A stretch of DNA of 30,414 nucleotides from Rhizaria sp. SCN 62-66. Taxonomy: Eukaryota; Rhizaria, unplaced. The notes beneath the pieces are model-generated. The model made no database searches. It worked only from the letters and a program-made list of their open reading frames with translations, and was not told the origin of the DNA. The stretch spans positions 1 to 30,414 of the forward strand of contig MEDY01000365.1 of the NCBI GenBank assembly GCA_001724265.1. The letters run 5' to 3'. The position numbers and the translations under genes were made by a program. Of the stretch, positions 9,644 to 21,429 are shown one piece after another (positions within the stretch are counted from its first letter, which is position 1; every line of letters starts with the position of its first letter).

Positions 9644-12600
9644 TTAGGTTGTGAATCCTGAGGCTAAGAGACTGTCAACTCCGGCAATGACTGTATCAGG
9701 ATGCGTTGCTACACCAGGCGCACTGCTCACAGTTAGCCGAAACTTGCACTGTAAACACACAGACGAGGTACTGAGACTTGGACTTGCGGAGTGCAATTGA
9801 CACAGCTCGTGAGCCACGGTGATTGTGAGCAGCGACTCAGCGCTCTTCGTGCTGGATGGCAGAGTGCTTGAAATAAAGCCAGGGCAGTCTAGCGCAACGC
9901 CAGCTTTCAAGTTGCAGCTACTATCACACTGTTTGCAGTCATTATCGACGCTTGCAGCAGAATAGTTATAACTCTCATTGCTGATTTCACAACCACTCTT
10001 CACAGTTGTAACCGAGATTGCAATATGAGGACCATCAGCCACATCGACATTTGCACTCGTTGCGGTAGCAAAAGTTCTACTTGTACTTGCAGTCATGGGA
10101 GAAAAGAGAGACATCACTGATACAACAGACGCAACAGCAGCAGCGCCCTTGGCCTTTGCAGCCACGATAGCACGTGCACTTACACTCATGTTGATATCGA
10201 GATCGCTGTCGCTGTTATTATGATGAAAGTTGCTGGCACTGACACTCTTGAAAGTACTATTGAGTGACTGGGAGCAATATTGATCGTAAACGCACGACAC
10301 AACATTCAGCGAAGGGACTGGGCACTGTTGACTTGAGTGAGTCTGAACAGACTCTGAGTATTTATCGTCAGCAAGAGGCATACTAGCAAAAACATAGCTC
10401 GTGCTGTCGTAGTTATTGTTGTTGCAAACACTTACAGTTACAGTGTGAGCAACATTGTCGCGAATATGATTATTATTCTCAGCAGCAGTAGCTGTTGCTG
10501 CTTGCAGTCCGACCATCGTTGTCGCAACAGCCGCGGTCGTTACAGCGGTCACAGCAGAAACCAAGACAGCACTCAAATCGTCACTCTGTTGCGTACAGTT
10601 ACCGTTCGAGCTATTGCTACTGCTGTGACATTGTTCACGCATTGCGCGCTCAAACAGTTGAGCCACACCAGCAGTAGCGCCTTTCTCACTCCCACTGCGG
10701 CCAATCCTGTCGGAGCCGCTTGTGGCGGCGGCCAGAGCCAAGTGCGCCTTAAAGCGTAACAGCAACAAGGGAGAGAATGAGCGTGACCAAGCAATACGAC
10801 GGCGAGCAGCGCCAAGGTAGCCTTGCTGCTGCTGATTTTGGCCTAGTTGACTGGAGCCGCAACCGCTTGAGCTGCGATTGTTTGCGGTCGTATGCACGCT
10901 CGTGTTAGCATTTGATTTTAAGCCGCCGGAGAACAATGTGTTGATTAGAGATGCAAGTGTAAAGAATGGTAGATAGGAGATGAAAACAAAGTACCAAAGT
11001 GAACCGCGACTGTAAGTACCCATCATATTCATCTCACGTAGACTCTTAGCTGAGCTAGTGTAAGGCTTTGTCAGTGACTAAGAGCAGCTGCATTCACATG
11101 CGCAGCAAGGCCCCAACTGTGTCTGTGAAAGCTGCTGGGAGATGCTGTTGCATCCGGCATTATTAACCGCCGTAGCAGCATCAGCAGTACTCGCCGCTGC
11201 CATTTTATTCGCAGTTGATGATGATGGCCCTACACCTGTTGCTGTAGCAGCGGTGGTTACAGACCGCGAGAGCGGGGATGTTAGCACGTAAGCGCCAAGC
11301 CTCTTAGAATTTGCTGCAATGCGCTTCGACATGTCTGCATTATCAAACTCTGCAATGCTGCCCTTGTTTTTTAGCTGTCGCTGCTGGAGCTGTAGCGATG
11401 ACGGTGACAGAGCTGATGGTGGTGCAAGCTGAGGAATTACAGGGGAAACAGATGAGTTTGAGCTTGCTGCACTCGCTGTAGCTGATACTGGCGCCGACAC
11501 TGGCGAAATACCTGCAGAGGTTAAAGTTGAGCGAGGACTTGCAATAGCACCACGCTGCCGCAGCTCTGAGGCAGGGCTTAATACCTGGCGACGCTGTAAA
11601 TCAGACGTGTTATCTGAATCATCGTTGTGGTAGTTTGCAATCATACTATCGTCAACACTGCTCTTGCTTATGCTATCGATGCAGCTTGCAGCAATGTTAT
11701 GATGGTAGTTGTGTTGGGGCAAAGGCGTGCGTGTCAGGGCTTGCGATTGTGAAGGTAACTGCGAACAAGAGCTTGGCGACTGCACATATTCTGGGCACAC
11801 GCAACACTTTTGGCTTACTAGACATGTGTGAAAGCGGCTAACATCATTGTCATTTGCAAGATACGAGTAGTGACTGTGAGATTGACAGTGACTGTGTTCG
11901 TCATTGCAATCAACGTGTGCTGTTGCCAGTCTCGTTGAAGCTGTTGCAAGCGCTATCGGTTCAGGTGTTACGCGTAGCGCTAACGACGGGGTTTCACCTT
12001 TCCACGCAGAAGTTAAGCCGCCACCAGAGGCGTGAAAAGCAGCAGCGGCAGCCACACGGCAGCGCTGGTGCTTGTGGAGGATCCGCGTGCTGAGATTGTT
12101 GTGATCACATTGAGAACGCTCTAAGCAGGCTTGGATGTAAGTTGACGAAGCACTAAGACTGTTCTCACAATTATTATTACTGCCTAAGTTATGGTTACGA
12201 TTGCTGCCACTTGTCGCCGCTTTGTTATTGTTAACAGCAATGCTGGTGACCCTTACGTCCCGCTTAGCAGATGAGCTTAGACGCGGATACTCAAACTGCA
12301 GCTGCACGCGGAGTAGCAACGACGCAAGTACTGGAAGCGGAAGCACGCGGAGCTGGCTTAAAGTCAAGCCGCCGGCAGTCACAGATAGGCCTTTACTCTC
12401 TGTGCTGCTAGCATGTGCAGGACTTTGCGCCATACCGTCACCGTTCGCAAGAGCATGCTGAGTGGGTAATTGTGGAAGTTGCAACAGCGGAAATGAAGCT
12501 GTTGTTGAGCTTTTAATCTTGTCGCTTGCGCAAGTCGTCAAACCAGTGTTGTGAGACGTCAGCAAGGAGTGATACTTGACTTGTTCAAGAAGCTGTTCGC

Positions 12601-15600
12601 TTGAGCTGGACCATTTGTCGAGCCATGTACTAAGACCAGCGTCACTTGAATCGGTGCCAACATGCATCTTCAAAGAGCTGCGATTCTTTTTGAGCACATT
12701 ACGAGCAAAATTTTTGCCGTTGTTGTGATCGTTACAATTACCTGCGTTGGTAGTGTACTCATTGCAGTATCCAGAGCTGTTGTTTTGCTTGCTAGTGCCA
12801 GTGACGTTGCGGTAGAGTGACCGTGGAGACTTAAGCAGCTGACCAGCGCCATTCTCGCTAATTACACTCATGCTGGTAAGGTTACTCGAGCTATTTGTGT
12901 TACGCCACTCGTTCTGTTGCTCATGAATATGCACAAGCTGAGACTGCTTGTTGGTGTTGCGTGGGCTTAGAACAGTACTATTCTCATCTTCTTCATTGCT
13001 GTCGCAATCATGGCGGCTGCTGTAGCTCGAGCTCCCATCACTGCTCGCATTGCAACCTTCACGGATCCCTATGTTATTGCCATCATTTGTCGAGAGCGCT
13101 TCCAACAGTGACGCAAACACAGTTGCGTGAACAACAGAGAGAGCTGACAGTTCATGGCCAAAGATGGAATTTGCGTCCGGGCTTGCTGAAAGCGCAGTTG
13201 CGGCTGTTACCCTGAGACGTGCCAGCAAAAGCGGGTGGCAACGAAACAGCACAGCTGACCGTGACTGCAGTTGCGTCTGAGAGTGCACGCTGTTGGTTTT
13301 GTAACGAGGACCACACGCGTTAATAAGTGCAATTTCCCATAAAGGACCCTCCGCTTCAGCCATCACTTCAGCTTTTGCTTTATCGCTGGCCTTTACGGCA
13401 GCTTTAACGGCCTTAACAGCCGCTGCAGCAGCCGCAGTCGTTGATCCTGCTGTGCCTGCTATTGCTGTTGCATTGGAATTCGCGCTCGTAATCGCAGTAG
13501 CCGCCGCGGCAGAGGCGAACTTAGCGGCATTGACGGCGGCAGCAGCGGAGACAGTGAGTTGTTTCAACGAAGCAAGCGGCTTGACAGCAACAAGCGATAC
13601 AAAGGCCTGCAGCGCATGCTGTGTAGGCAACCGCAAGTAGTCACTGTTTTCGCTATTTTCATTCTCACGAGAGCAAGTTTTCGTATTGTCTGCGCTACTA
13701 ATACTAATACCGTCCTCCTCTTCTTTGTTAGACTCACAGTTGCGTCCATTAGCACCAGATCTGCCTTGCCACTGTTGCTGTTGCTCTTGGAATTGTTGCT
13801 GCTGTTGCTGCGTAAATGCAAACTGCGACAAGGACAGCGAGTAGTTGCGACTGCGTGACTGTGTGAATGGCTGTGAGCGTGACTGAGCAATGGTAGTGAC
13901 CAACGCCGCTGCGGTGGGAAATAATGCTGCTGCTGAAGTAACACGAGAAGATAAGTTTAGTTGCTTTGCTGACGACCAGAAGGTAAGCCGCATGGCACTA
14001 TAGTCACACGCGTTGTTAGTACCCGTGTTGAAACTAGAACCGCGTGAACGGCATAAGGAAAACCTTGCTGATGGTTTGCTGATTGTAACATCAGCATTAA
14101 CAGCATAGCTACTTATATCACCAGCAAGAATTGCACTTGCGTCAGGAATGCCTGCAGACCTCGATCTATTATTTCTCACAGTCTTAGAGCTCTTATTCTT
14201 TAGAGCAGCCTGATTGCTGCTGGCACCATCTAAGGGCTGCTTCGACAGGTCTAAGGGTGCCTCCGCGAGCGGCCCCGCACGCCAGTCGCTCCACACGGCC
14301 TCCGCGACCGCGGCCCGAAGCTCGTCTAGAGTGACCTCGCGCGGCAGCAGCAGCAGCAGCGTGTGCGGCGAACACTGGCAGCGCGGGGACAGTGCGCAGC
14401 AGCAGGGCGGCAGCCAGGCCGGTAGTGGCACTGGCAACGCTGTGGGGGCTGTAACGGTCACCGTGGCTTTCGTTGTAGCTGCGGCAACATCAGAGAGATT
14501 CGAAGTGGCTTTAGTAGGACTGCTGCGCGCGCAAGCCTGACTGTGAGCACATGAATGACTGTGAATGCTGCAGTGTTGAGCCGCAGAGCCGTGGCCTGGC
14601 TAGCAAGCCAGGCTTAAAGAGGCGTTGAACATGCTACGTTGTGCTTGCGGTGTAGAGGTCAACACGTTCACTTGCGGGGCAGCGCTGGTGTAGGTGTGGC
14701 ATCCGCCCACATCAGTATACGTGTAGTTGTTGGCATTTGAGACACGGGCATGGTGGGTGCCCGTCTCTGGCGCCAGCTGCGACTGCAGCTGCTGCTGGTG
14801 TTGTAGTTGGAGCGACTGCCAATGAGACGGAAAGGAGACTGAAATCGGGGTTGTGTCCGAAGTTAAGACGCCTGGCGTGGCTTGGGGAGACGCAGATAGA
14901 GACACACTGCTTGCCGCTGCGCCATTGTTGACGACAGCAGCAACGGGTTTGAATGCTGTGGTTGCAGTTTGAGGTTGCTGTCCGCAAGGCTGCAGCGTTG
15001 CGCTGTCAGTTTCCTCTCCAGCACTTGTTGAAATCGTAGTCATCTTGGGCTCTGGTGCTGCTGCTGTTACTTTGGCAATCAGATTAGTTTCACTACTGCC
15101 TTTTGCGGTTGTGGCTGCTAATGCCAACTTTGCAGCCTTTGGCTGGACTGGCAGCAGTGGTGGTTTTACATTAGCAGCGCACACTTTGGCCTCAAGCTGA
15201 GGCTCCTCGTCAATGCCTTGAAGTAAGATGCGTGTTGCGCCGCTTGCCGTGAGCCTCAGCATTACTTTGCGACCACCAGGCGCCGGCAACGGAGCGGGAC
15301 AGGCGTTACCAGCGCATATAACATTGGTGCTGCCACTTGTGTTAGCGCTCGATATTGTCGCGTTGTTGCAATAATCGAGTGAGTCAATTGACATAAAGGA
15401 GTCGATGCTGTTGATTGACGGGAAAAACAACGAAACAGGAGACGGAGGCTCAGCCTCAGCCTCAGCTTTAGCCCCAGCATCACAGTCCTTCTGAATCAAC
15501 TCATCATTGTTCGCGCTGATGCCACTCGCATGCCCGTGTTCTTCACGCTCACAGTTGCCGCCGTGACCGATATTTGCGTCAGAGCTGTTTGATTGTGAGC

Positions 15601-16912
15601 GTGAGCGCGAGCACGTCCGCGATTGCCAATGCTGTGATTGGAGCTGCGACGGTGATCCTCGATGCGACAGCGACGTCGGTGAGAGCACTGCAACTACTTC
15701 GGCCACACATCTCTCTTCGTCACCAACAACAAGGCTGCTACTGTTATTGGCTTCGTTGATTGCAGCAGAGGCAATAGGACCTGTCCGTACTCCAGCGTTG
15801 CCACTCTGAGCCATGTCACTTGTCTCATTAACGTCAGTATCATCAGTATATGTACCGCCAGAGACCATGTAAGTGCCAACAATGTCGGTTTCCAGCTGGG
15901 GGGCTGCTGCTGCCATCCGCATTGCGCCGCGCACGCTCAGATTAGCAGCGGACCGACTTACAGTTGGAGTGCTTACACAGTAGGTACTTACATGAGCACT
16001 CGCTTCTGTCGTGTTAGTTTCGTTATGCTGTTGCAGAGTTTGCTGCTGCTGTTGATGCTTGACTTTGCTGCTACTTTTTGCTGCGCGGCTTGTCGGCGCT
16101 AGCGCCCTGGCAGGCGTAAGGATGTCTGATGTCAGTACTAGTGACGCCGCTGCAACAGCGTTCATAAGCATCGCGTGTCGACGCTGCTGCGACACTGCGC
16201 TCAGCAACGCAGCCGAGCCCACGCTCACATCGCCGCAGTTAGAAGAAGTCCTTGCGCTGCCGTTGTTTTGCGAGTATGTTCTGAGAGCGCTGTGTGTCAG
16301 CTTAGTTAGCGCAATCAAACTTTCATCTTTCTCGGAAACGTTAGAGCTTAAGCCAGTGGCTGCCAAGGCCAAGCCGACAGTCACCGCTGTTACTTGTGTT
16401 GCAACTGATGCTACCGTTGTTGCCGTTGTAGCTGCTGTTTGTGTGACAAAAAGCGCTGTTTCAGCTGCCGCAGTGACTGCAGCATCGACTGAGTCAAACT
16501 CAACGCCGCTGCATGCATTCACGCCGCTGTTGCCAAGGTCCACCAAGTCTGCGCGGTCCCGCTCGGATGCCTGACTCGCGCAGTTGCACGTGCGCGCAGC
16601 GTACGCGCACATGGCTACCACGCCCGTTACTACGGCCCTTAGAGTCCTTGCGACGGCCATGAGCAGCAGAGCACACAGCAACAGCGCCAGCGAGAGCGGC
16701 AGCAGCACGGCGTAGCCGATCACTGAGAGCAAAAGCGCGGGGACCGGGTGCGGCGCCGCGGCCGCAGTTGCGGCAGCGGCGGCGGCGACGGCCGCGGGCG
16801 AGGAGAGGACATAGAGGTGGACGGCATTACTGGCAGTGCTATGACTGGCACTGGTATCGCCGTCTGAGTTGTGAGGGTTAAGTGAGGGCAATGGGGACAA
16901 TTGTGCGCTCAT
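9644..16912 (-). CDS. 2,422-codon low-complexity membrane protein with two in-frame UAG codons
   Basis: Three long minus-strand open stretches (16912-14603, 14599-11081, 11077-9644) share exactly one reading frame. They are separated only by TAG at 14602-14600 (codon 771) and TAG at 11080-11078 (codon 1945), and the frame ends at TAA (9646-9644). I read them as one gene in which UAG is sense. No GT-N-C-GT or GTAAGT donor lies next to either TAG, and the short stretches after each are open with matching composition. The N terminus has a hydrophobic hairpin-like region (about residues 57-106) after a poly-Ala run. Another hydrophobic segment, SLWYFVFISYLPFFTLASLI, follows the second UAG. The bulk is Ser/Thr/Ala/Asn/Val-rich with His/Asn and Gln runs. 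I recognise no domain. Short ordered-looking islands are VTLDELRAAVAEAVWSDW and LSQLRVLPLPVLASLLLRVQ. ATG 16912 has A at -3; a longer frame would start only at TTG. Codon use is much less GC-rich than in the flanking genes, and no intron was needed. If UAG were a stop, this would be three adjacent ORFs or a pseudogene. Confidence 0.7.
11078..11080 (-). other. in-frame UAG (codon 1945 of the low-complexity membrane protein)
   Basis: Context ACECSCS-UAG-SLTKPY. The frame is open for over 1,000 codons upstream and 477 codons downstream, to TAA. Confidence 0.75.
14600..14602 (-). other. in-frame UAG (codon 771 of the low-complexity membrane protein), in a hairpin
   Basis: Context SLSLAC-UAG-PGHGSA. 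The codon overlaps the loop and 3' arm of a perfect 7-bp inverted repeat, GCCTGGC-TTGCTA-GCCAGGC, on the coding strand (14613-14594). Confidence 0.75.
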
Positions 16913-17624
16913 TTTCCACGCAAAGTTGCGCAAAAAAGTGTTTAACGCAGCTAAGACCGAATACCTTAGCGCCAGTCAAGTGGTTTTGCGACGAGCAGAT
17001 TCTGATGTGTTATGCGTTTAAGTCGATGCAAGCCTTGATAAACCAGCAAAAGGGTTGAAAACTCCTTGTTTGCTGTATAGAACAAGTAAATAAGTTGAAT
17101 CAAAGAGATACAAATTTGATCAATCGATGAGTTATCTTAAGATATCAAGACGGAAAATAGAGTTCTAAGTGTTGCTGCGCAGCAATAAACAAGTGCAAAC
17201 GCTATTTCGCATAGAAGCCGCACATGGTCAGCACCAGAAACTTAAAAACTACATTAAAACAAAATTATGCCACAAAAGCTGACATTGCACCGCTTAATTT
17301 TCAGTCAAACAAATATTTGTGCTTAGTTTCGAGATGAATGCATTTGGAAGATCCGTTGCTTTGCCGTCACACAGTGAACACGACATCCTTGTCAGATACT
17401 CACAGATACCGAAGTTTCCGTGGAATATAATTAAGGTATTTGATTTAAAAAAATATTGAATTAATAATACTAAGTCAATACTGCTGTTAACGGATGGTGG
17501 ACGGAGATTATGTCATTACCAATCTCGACGCTCGATCGAGCCTGCAATTTGGCGCCTGCGGCCCTGACCACATTCGGAGGTATACACGACGGTAGCAGCA
17601 GCCTTTAGAGGTATCAACGTGGTG
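16913..17624. promoter_or_regulatory. divergent promoter region between the low-complexity membrane gene and the TEN1-like gene
   Basis: About 710 bases, mostly AT-rich, with no open frame worth calling. The 100 bases before ATG 17625 are GC-richer and include an exact E2F core. Confidence 0.6.
17548..17555 (+). promoter_or_regulatory. E2F-like site TTTGGCGC upstream of the TEN1-like gene
   Basis: An exact TTTGGCGC core 70 bases before the start codon. E2F/DP commonly controls DNA-replication and telomere genes, which fits the proposed gene identity. Chance occurrence cannot be excluded. Confidence 0.4.
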
Positions 17625-18440
17625 ATGAACGAAAAAATAATTCAACACTACTTTGACATATTCCCTGATGAAGTGTCTTTGATCAACCGTGTCATCCAGG
17701 CCCGCGTCTTTGGCAAGTACGTCCCACCATGCACCTGAATCCGCTCTCGTCTCTTCTCCGTTTGTGCTTGTCTGCTCTCATGATTGCAGAATTGCTTTTG
17801 CTTATAACCCGTCTTTGTGCAGAATTACAAGCATTGACCCGCTGGCCAAGACGGCCGTGTTATCGTACAACAACGCGGCCTTGCTCGTGAACATCGCGCT
17901 GATGCCGCAGAGCACCGGCGCCAACAACGCCAGCGCCGGCGGCGGCAGCGCCTTCAGCAGTGCCGTGCTCGCACAGGCCGACGTCGAGCACCAGCAGGCC
18001 CCGCTCGTGGTTGACAGTCTCTATTTCCTACACGGCACGCTTGAGCCAGCCATTCCTGGGGTACGTCTATCTCGTTTGCGCAACAAAACACATGTCACAA
18101 ACACTCTTGCGAACAGCACTAAAGGAGTCATATCTCGTCAGTATAAAAGAATTTGATTATAATCCCTCGTCTACATGTATTTTTGTATATGATATTTGCT
18201 AAAACAAAAACAATACGATTTATGTGTTAAATCGTTGTTCTTTGCCCCCCGCAGCGATCCGAGGCCGTCTTCTCCCCGTTGCTCTGCCGCCGCGCAGACG
18301 GCGTGCACGCGGGCGCGCACGCCGCAGCCATCGCGGCGAAGCGCGCCATGCTCTGGGCTGCGGGTGCTGTGCTGCCCATCCCCGCGCCGGCCGCCGGAGC
18401 CCATGCCCAGCCCCAGCAATAGCAGCAGCAGCAGCTCTAA
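17625..18440 (+). CDS. TEN1: TEN1-like OB-fold protein (putative CST complex subunit)
   Basis: TEN1 pairs with STN1 in the CST complex, which binds telomeric single strands and assists fill-in synthesis. Three exons: 17625-17716, 17823-18060 and 18255-18440 (phases 2 and 0; both donors GTACGT). The product is 171 residues counting UAG as one. The layout matches small TEN1 proteins: an N-terminal helix, then QARVFGKITSIDPLAKTAVL (first OB strands), DSLYFLHGTLEP (compare the G-S-L-Y-x-x-x-G-E-L motif of TEN1), and a C-terminal stretch CRRADGVHAGAHAAAIAAKR resembling the V-D-G-x-D helix of TEN1. A Gly/Ala/Ser insertion separates the strands. An RPA3-like protein is the main alternative. An alternative acceptor at 17789 would insert 11 in-frame residues. 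The C terminus is PQPQQ-UAG-QQQQL then TAA; if UAG terminated here, only five further residues would be lost. Confidence 0.55.
18420..18422 (+). other. in-frame UAG inside a terminal poly-Gln run
   Basis: The codons read CAG-CAA-TAG-CAG-CAG-CAG-CAG-CTC-TAA. A TAG exactly in phase within a Gln run points to glutamine as its meaning. Position 5 codons before TAA means this instance alone could also be a true stop. Confidence 0.65.
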
Positions 18441-18622
18441 TACATATACACGTCATCTTGGCCACCTTGACTCATCTCAACATCGCAATAATGAGCAATC
18501 AAAAGTCTAGAAAGAACCTTAACTTAAAAACGACGTAGTTAGTACACATTGCACTCACTTGTTGTCTGCCTTAGCGCTTAGACGTGATCGACAACTCTCT
18601 CAATCTCACAGTGGCCGCTGCT

Positions 18623-19868
18623 TCAGGCGTCTGAGGGCCCGTAGTTGCCTCCGCCGATGCCGCGGCCCATGAGCTCAACGCCGCTCGCGCCGCCGTTGAC
18701 CGCGCCCGGGCCGCCACCGAAGCCGTTGTCGCCGTCGAGCCCCAGCCCGCCGAGCCCGCCGTCGTCGCCGTTGCCGTCGAGTAGCAGGTCGTCGTAGTCG
18801 TCGTCTGCGTAGTCGAGCATCCACGCCTGCTCCTGCGCGCCCGCCTCGAGCAGCGCTTGCGAGGACGAGACGGCAGCGGCCGCGGCGGCCTGCTGCGCTG
18901 CGTAGAGCGCCTTCTGCACCTTAAGCGCCTCGATCTGCTTCTCCAGTTGCACGGACTGGAGCTGGTAGTAGCTGCCCAGAAAGGCGACGAGGAAGAAGAG
19001 GTTGATGAGGAAGACGAAGAGCGCCGAGACGCCGAACTCGGTGCGTAGCGGCGACAGCGAGGCCAGCATGCCGCCGAAGACGTCGTCGCGCGTCAGGTAG
19101 AGCTTGCCGTCGCACATCGAGTCGAAGATGCGCTTGACGCGCTCGGTGAAGGACACGTCCTCCTTGAGGTGGACGAACTGCGGTAGCTCGCTCATGTACG
19201 TCAGGAACTGGTCGTAGGTGACGCCGTGGATCTTCTGCGGGTCCTCGCTGGGCTTGAGCGAGGCCGAGGTGTAGATGCCGTCGCTGTGAGAGCGGATGTA
19301 GCCCGTGGCGAGCGAGGCGTCCGACAGCGTCATGCACGCGAGCGTGAAGAAGAGGACGATGATGACGAAGGGCACGATGCCGACGAGGCAGATGCGCAGG
19401 CGCGGGGTCGTGCGCAGCGAGAGGTAGGAACGCTGCGTGTGCTGGCGCAGGCCGAGAATGCAGCAGCCGATAATGAGCGAAAAGGCCAGGCAGATGCCAC
19501 AAAATACGGCGAGCACGATCGCGAGACTGTCGTCAGTCGTGAACAACGCAGCAAACAGCGAGAGAGCAGCATAGAAAAGCAGTGAGTGGAGATGGTATTT
19601 GGCGTCGCACAAGAAAAGTGACAGTCTAAGGAAATAAAAAATGAATATATATGAAAGATGATTCCGGTATAAGGCTGTATCTTGTCGTTTTGACGCACTC
19701 TGTGTCACCGACAAGCCAGTTGACGGCGCCCCAGTTGAGGAACATGAAGACGGCGGAGGTGATAAGGCCGGCGTTGGCGACCCACACGCAAACGATGAGG
19801 GCGACGACCCAGTAGTTCACCGGGGTTGCCTTGGGACTCCACTCGTGCTGTGGCTCGGACACAGCCAT
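18623..19868 (-). CDS. multi-pass membrane protein with a degenerate EF-hand-like loop, unknown family
   Basis: Two exons (19868-19699, 19625-18623; phase 2, donor GTGCGT, acceptor TTTCCTTAG) give 390 aa ending in TGA. The intron is only 73 bases. There are about five hydrophobic segments: residues 19-45, 70-86, 90-116, 134-157 and 254-277. Between the fourth and fifth lies a soluble loop of about 95 residues. It includes ERVKRIFDSMCDGKLYLTRD (about 218-237), which resembles an EF-hand helix-loop but lacks Asp/Asn at loop position 3 and the Glu at position 12, so calcium binding is doubtful. After the last segment comes a heptad-like stretch QLEKQIEALKVQKALYAAQQ and then an Ala-rich, Asp-rich and Gly-rich tail. 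There is no obvious signal peptide; the first segment is a likely signal anchor. I do not recognise a family. It is convergent with the TEN1-like gene, with the stop codons 182 bases apart. Confidence 0.8.
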
Positions 19869-21429
19869 TGGAGCAGGCTAGGAGTTGCAGTGCAAGGGCG
19901 AGGCAGCAGAGTGAGAAGCAGTGAAGGGGAGAAACGAAGTGAGGGCGAGACGCTTTTGTGGAGGAGAAGCAAAAGTGTAACAAGTGTCTCATCAATGCGA
20001 AGATATATGCGCTACTGAGGTGTCCGGAAAAAAGATCTTTGAGGCTTAAAGAGCATATGCGTGGGTGTGGAAAGCGAGCGAGTGGCAGCGATGAGGCGAG
20101 CAAGGCGGGAGTCAAAGGAGCACTTCTCACCCCCAAGATACTGACATTATACGCAGGCCTGCATCGCCAGAGATATTACACGTTTAAAAAAACAACGCAT
20201 AAATGTCCAAATCGCGCTCTATTCGCTGTTTAAACCGGTAGAGTATGCTACTGAAGCCCTTGATATCTGCCCTTGTCGCCGGCCCTGCCAGCCCCGACCT
20301 GCCACATCCGACCAGACATGAGTAACTATGGCAAATGATGAAAATACAAAAGGTATCTCGATGTGGCTGCGACGACACAAAGCAGATTTCGGGTATTTTC
20401 CTTCATATGCAGCATAAAATAGCGGGACTAAATTTTGTTTGCACTGGATAATGATATGCTTTAATTGACTGACGAGTAACATGGTAACGCCATGTTGCTG
20501 ATAAAAGATGATGGAGATAACATGATACATGTATCTTTATTATGTTTGCTTTACATATCCAGAGACTGTACTGTACATGCATAGCTTGAATAGCATATGC
20601 GCAGTTAAAGTCGCCATTCGCGATCTACAGCTGTGTAGATGCGAGCGAAAGGGACAAGGAGGCACAACGGAGGAGTGACAAGAGGAGTAGCGCTGACATG
20701 ATCAGCAACCAACGATCAAACCAACAAAAAGGACAAACAGAAAGACCAAGATCAAAGTACAACCACCATACATGCCAAATCGAAAACAACAACACTGCCA
20801 ACAACAAAGAACAAGACCACGCAGACAATAACGCAGACGTAATCTTGTTGTTCGGAAGCATTTGCTTGTGTTTTGAGTACGTAGTTTGGGAGAGGTATGA
20901 TGGTTTTAGTAGTGATGATAGAAAGAATAATAATACATGTAAAGTGATTATAATAACAAATACAGACTAAGCAACCTCCACTTTGGTTGAGCTCGAACAT
21001 ATACACAAGGGTACATATACGAGCACAAACAAGGAGAAGATAGGGTGGCATATAAACATAATTTGAAAAATGATCAGGACATCAACATAAAAACAACAAC
21101 AAATACACATATACTATAACATTAACAAAATATGGTAGTTCGAAATAAAACTCTAACCCTAAAGCGAACGGCGTTGCCGAATTAACCCTTAAGCTTAACA
21201 ATAATTTTTAGTGTAAATGTAAACACATTTTTTCCCATTTAAAACAACTAAACTAAAACTGCTCTGTTTTTAAGTCGAGTACAAAAGACTTCAAGAGCTT
21301 CAAACGAGACAAATTAAGTCAAGTGATACGTGATGAGTACAAGCGGTATTTTTAAGTTAAAGAAATAACCACCGCTCGCTCTCCTTCGACGCTGAAACGG
21401 AGGTACTTAGTAGAGCGAGGTCTGAGGAC
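19869..21429. other. 1.56-kb AT-rich intergenic region
   Basis: This holds the promoter of the multi-pass membrane gene (right of 19868) and the 3' flank of the EGF/TSP gene (left of 21430), both leftward. The short open frames (for example + 20698-20970) have an Asn/Lys-rich composition expected of AT-rich noncoding DNA. An 11-base plant-telomere-like motif (ctaaccctaaa, 21153-21163) occurs once. I see no tRNA, rRNA or mobile element. Confidence 0.6.

Noticed and set aside
16059-16574. 171-codon plus-strand frame opposite the low-complexity membrane gene
   Set aside because: The opposite strand has a frame of over 2,400 codons; this one has no independent support.
9644-16912. Three separate genes or a pseudogene instead of one recoded gene
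   Set aside because: All three frames are exactly in phase with only TAG between them. A decaying gene would also show TAA, TGA or frameshifts over 7 kb.
20698-20970. 90-codon plus-strand frame in the AT-rich spacer
   Set aside because: Asn/Lys-rich content is typical of chance frames in A-rich DNA, with no splice signals or recognisable motif.
21153-21163. Telomere-like motif ctaaccctaaa
   Set aside because: There is a single 11-base copy with no tandem array, so it is not evidence of a telomere.
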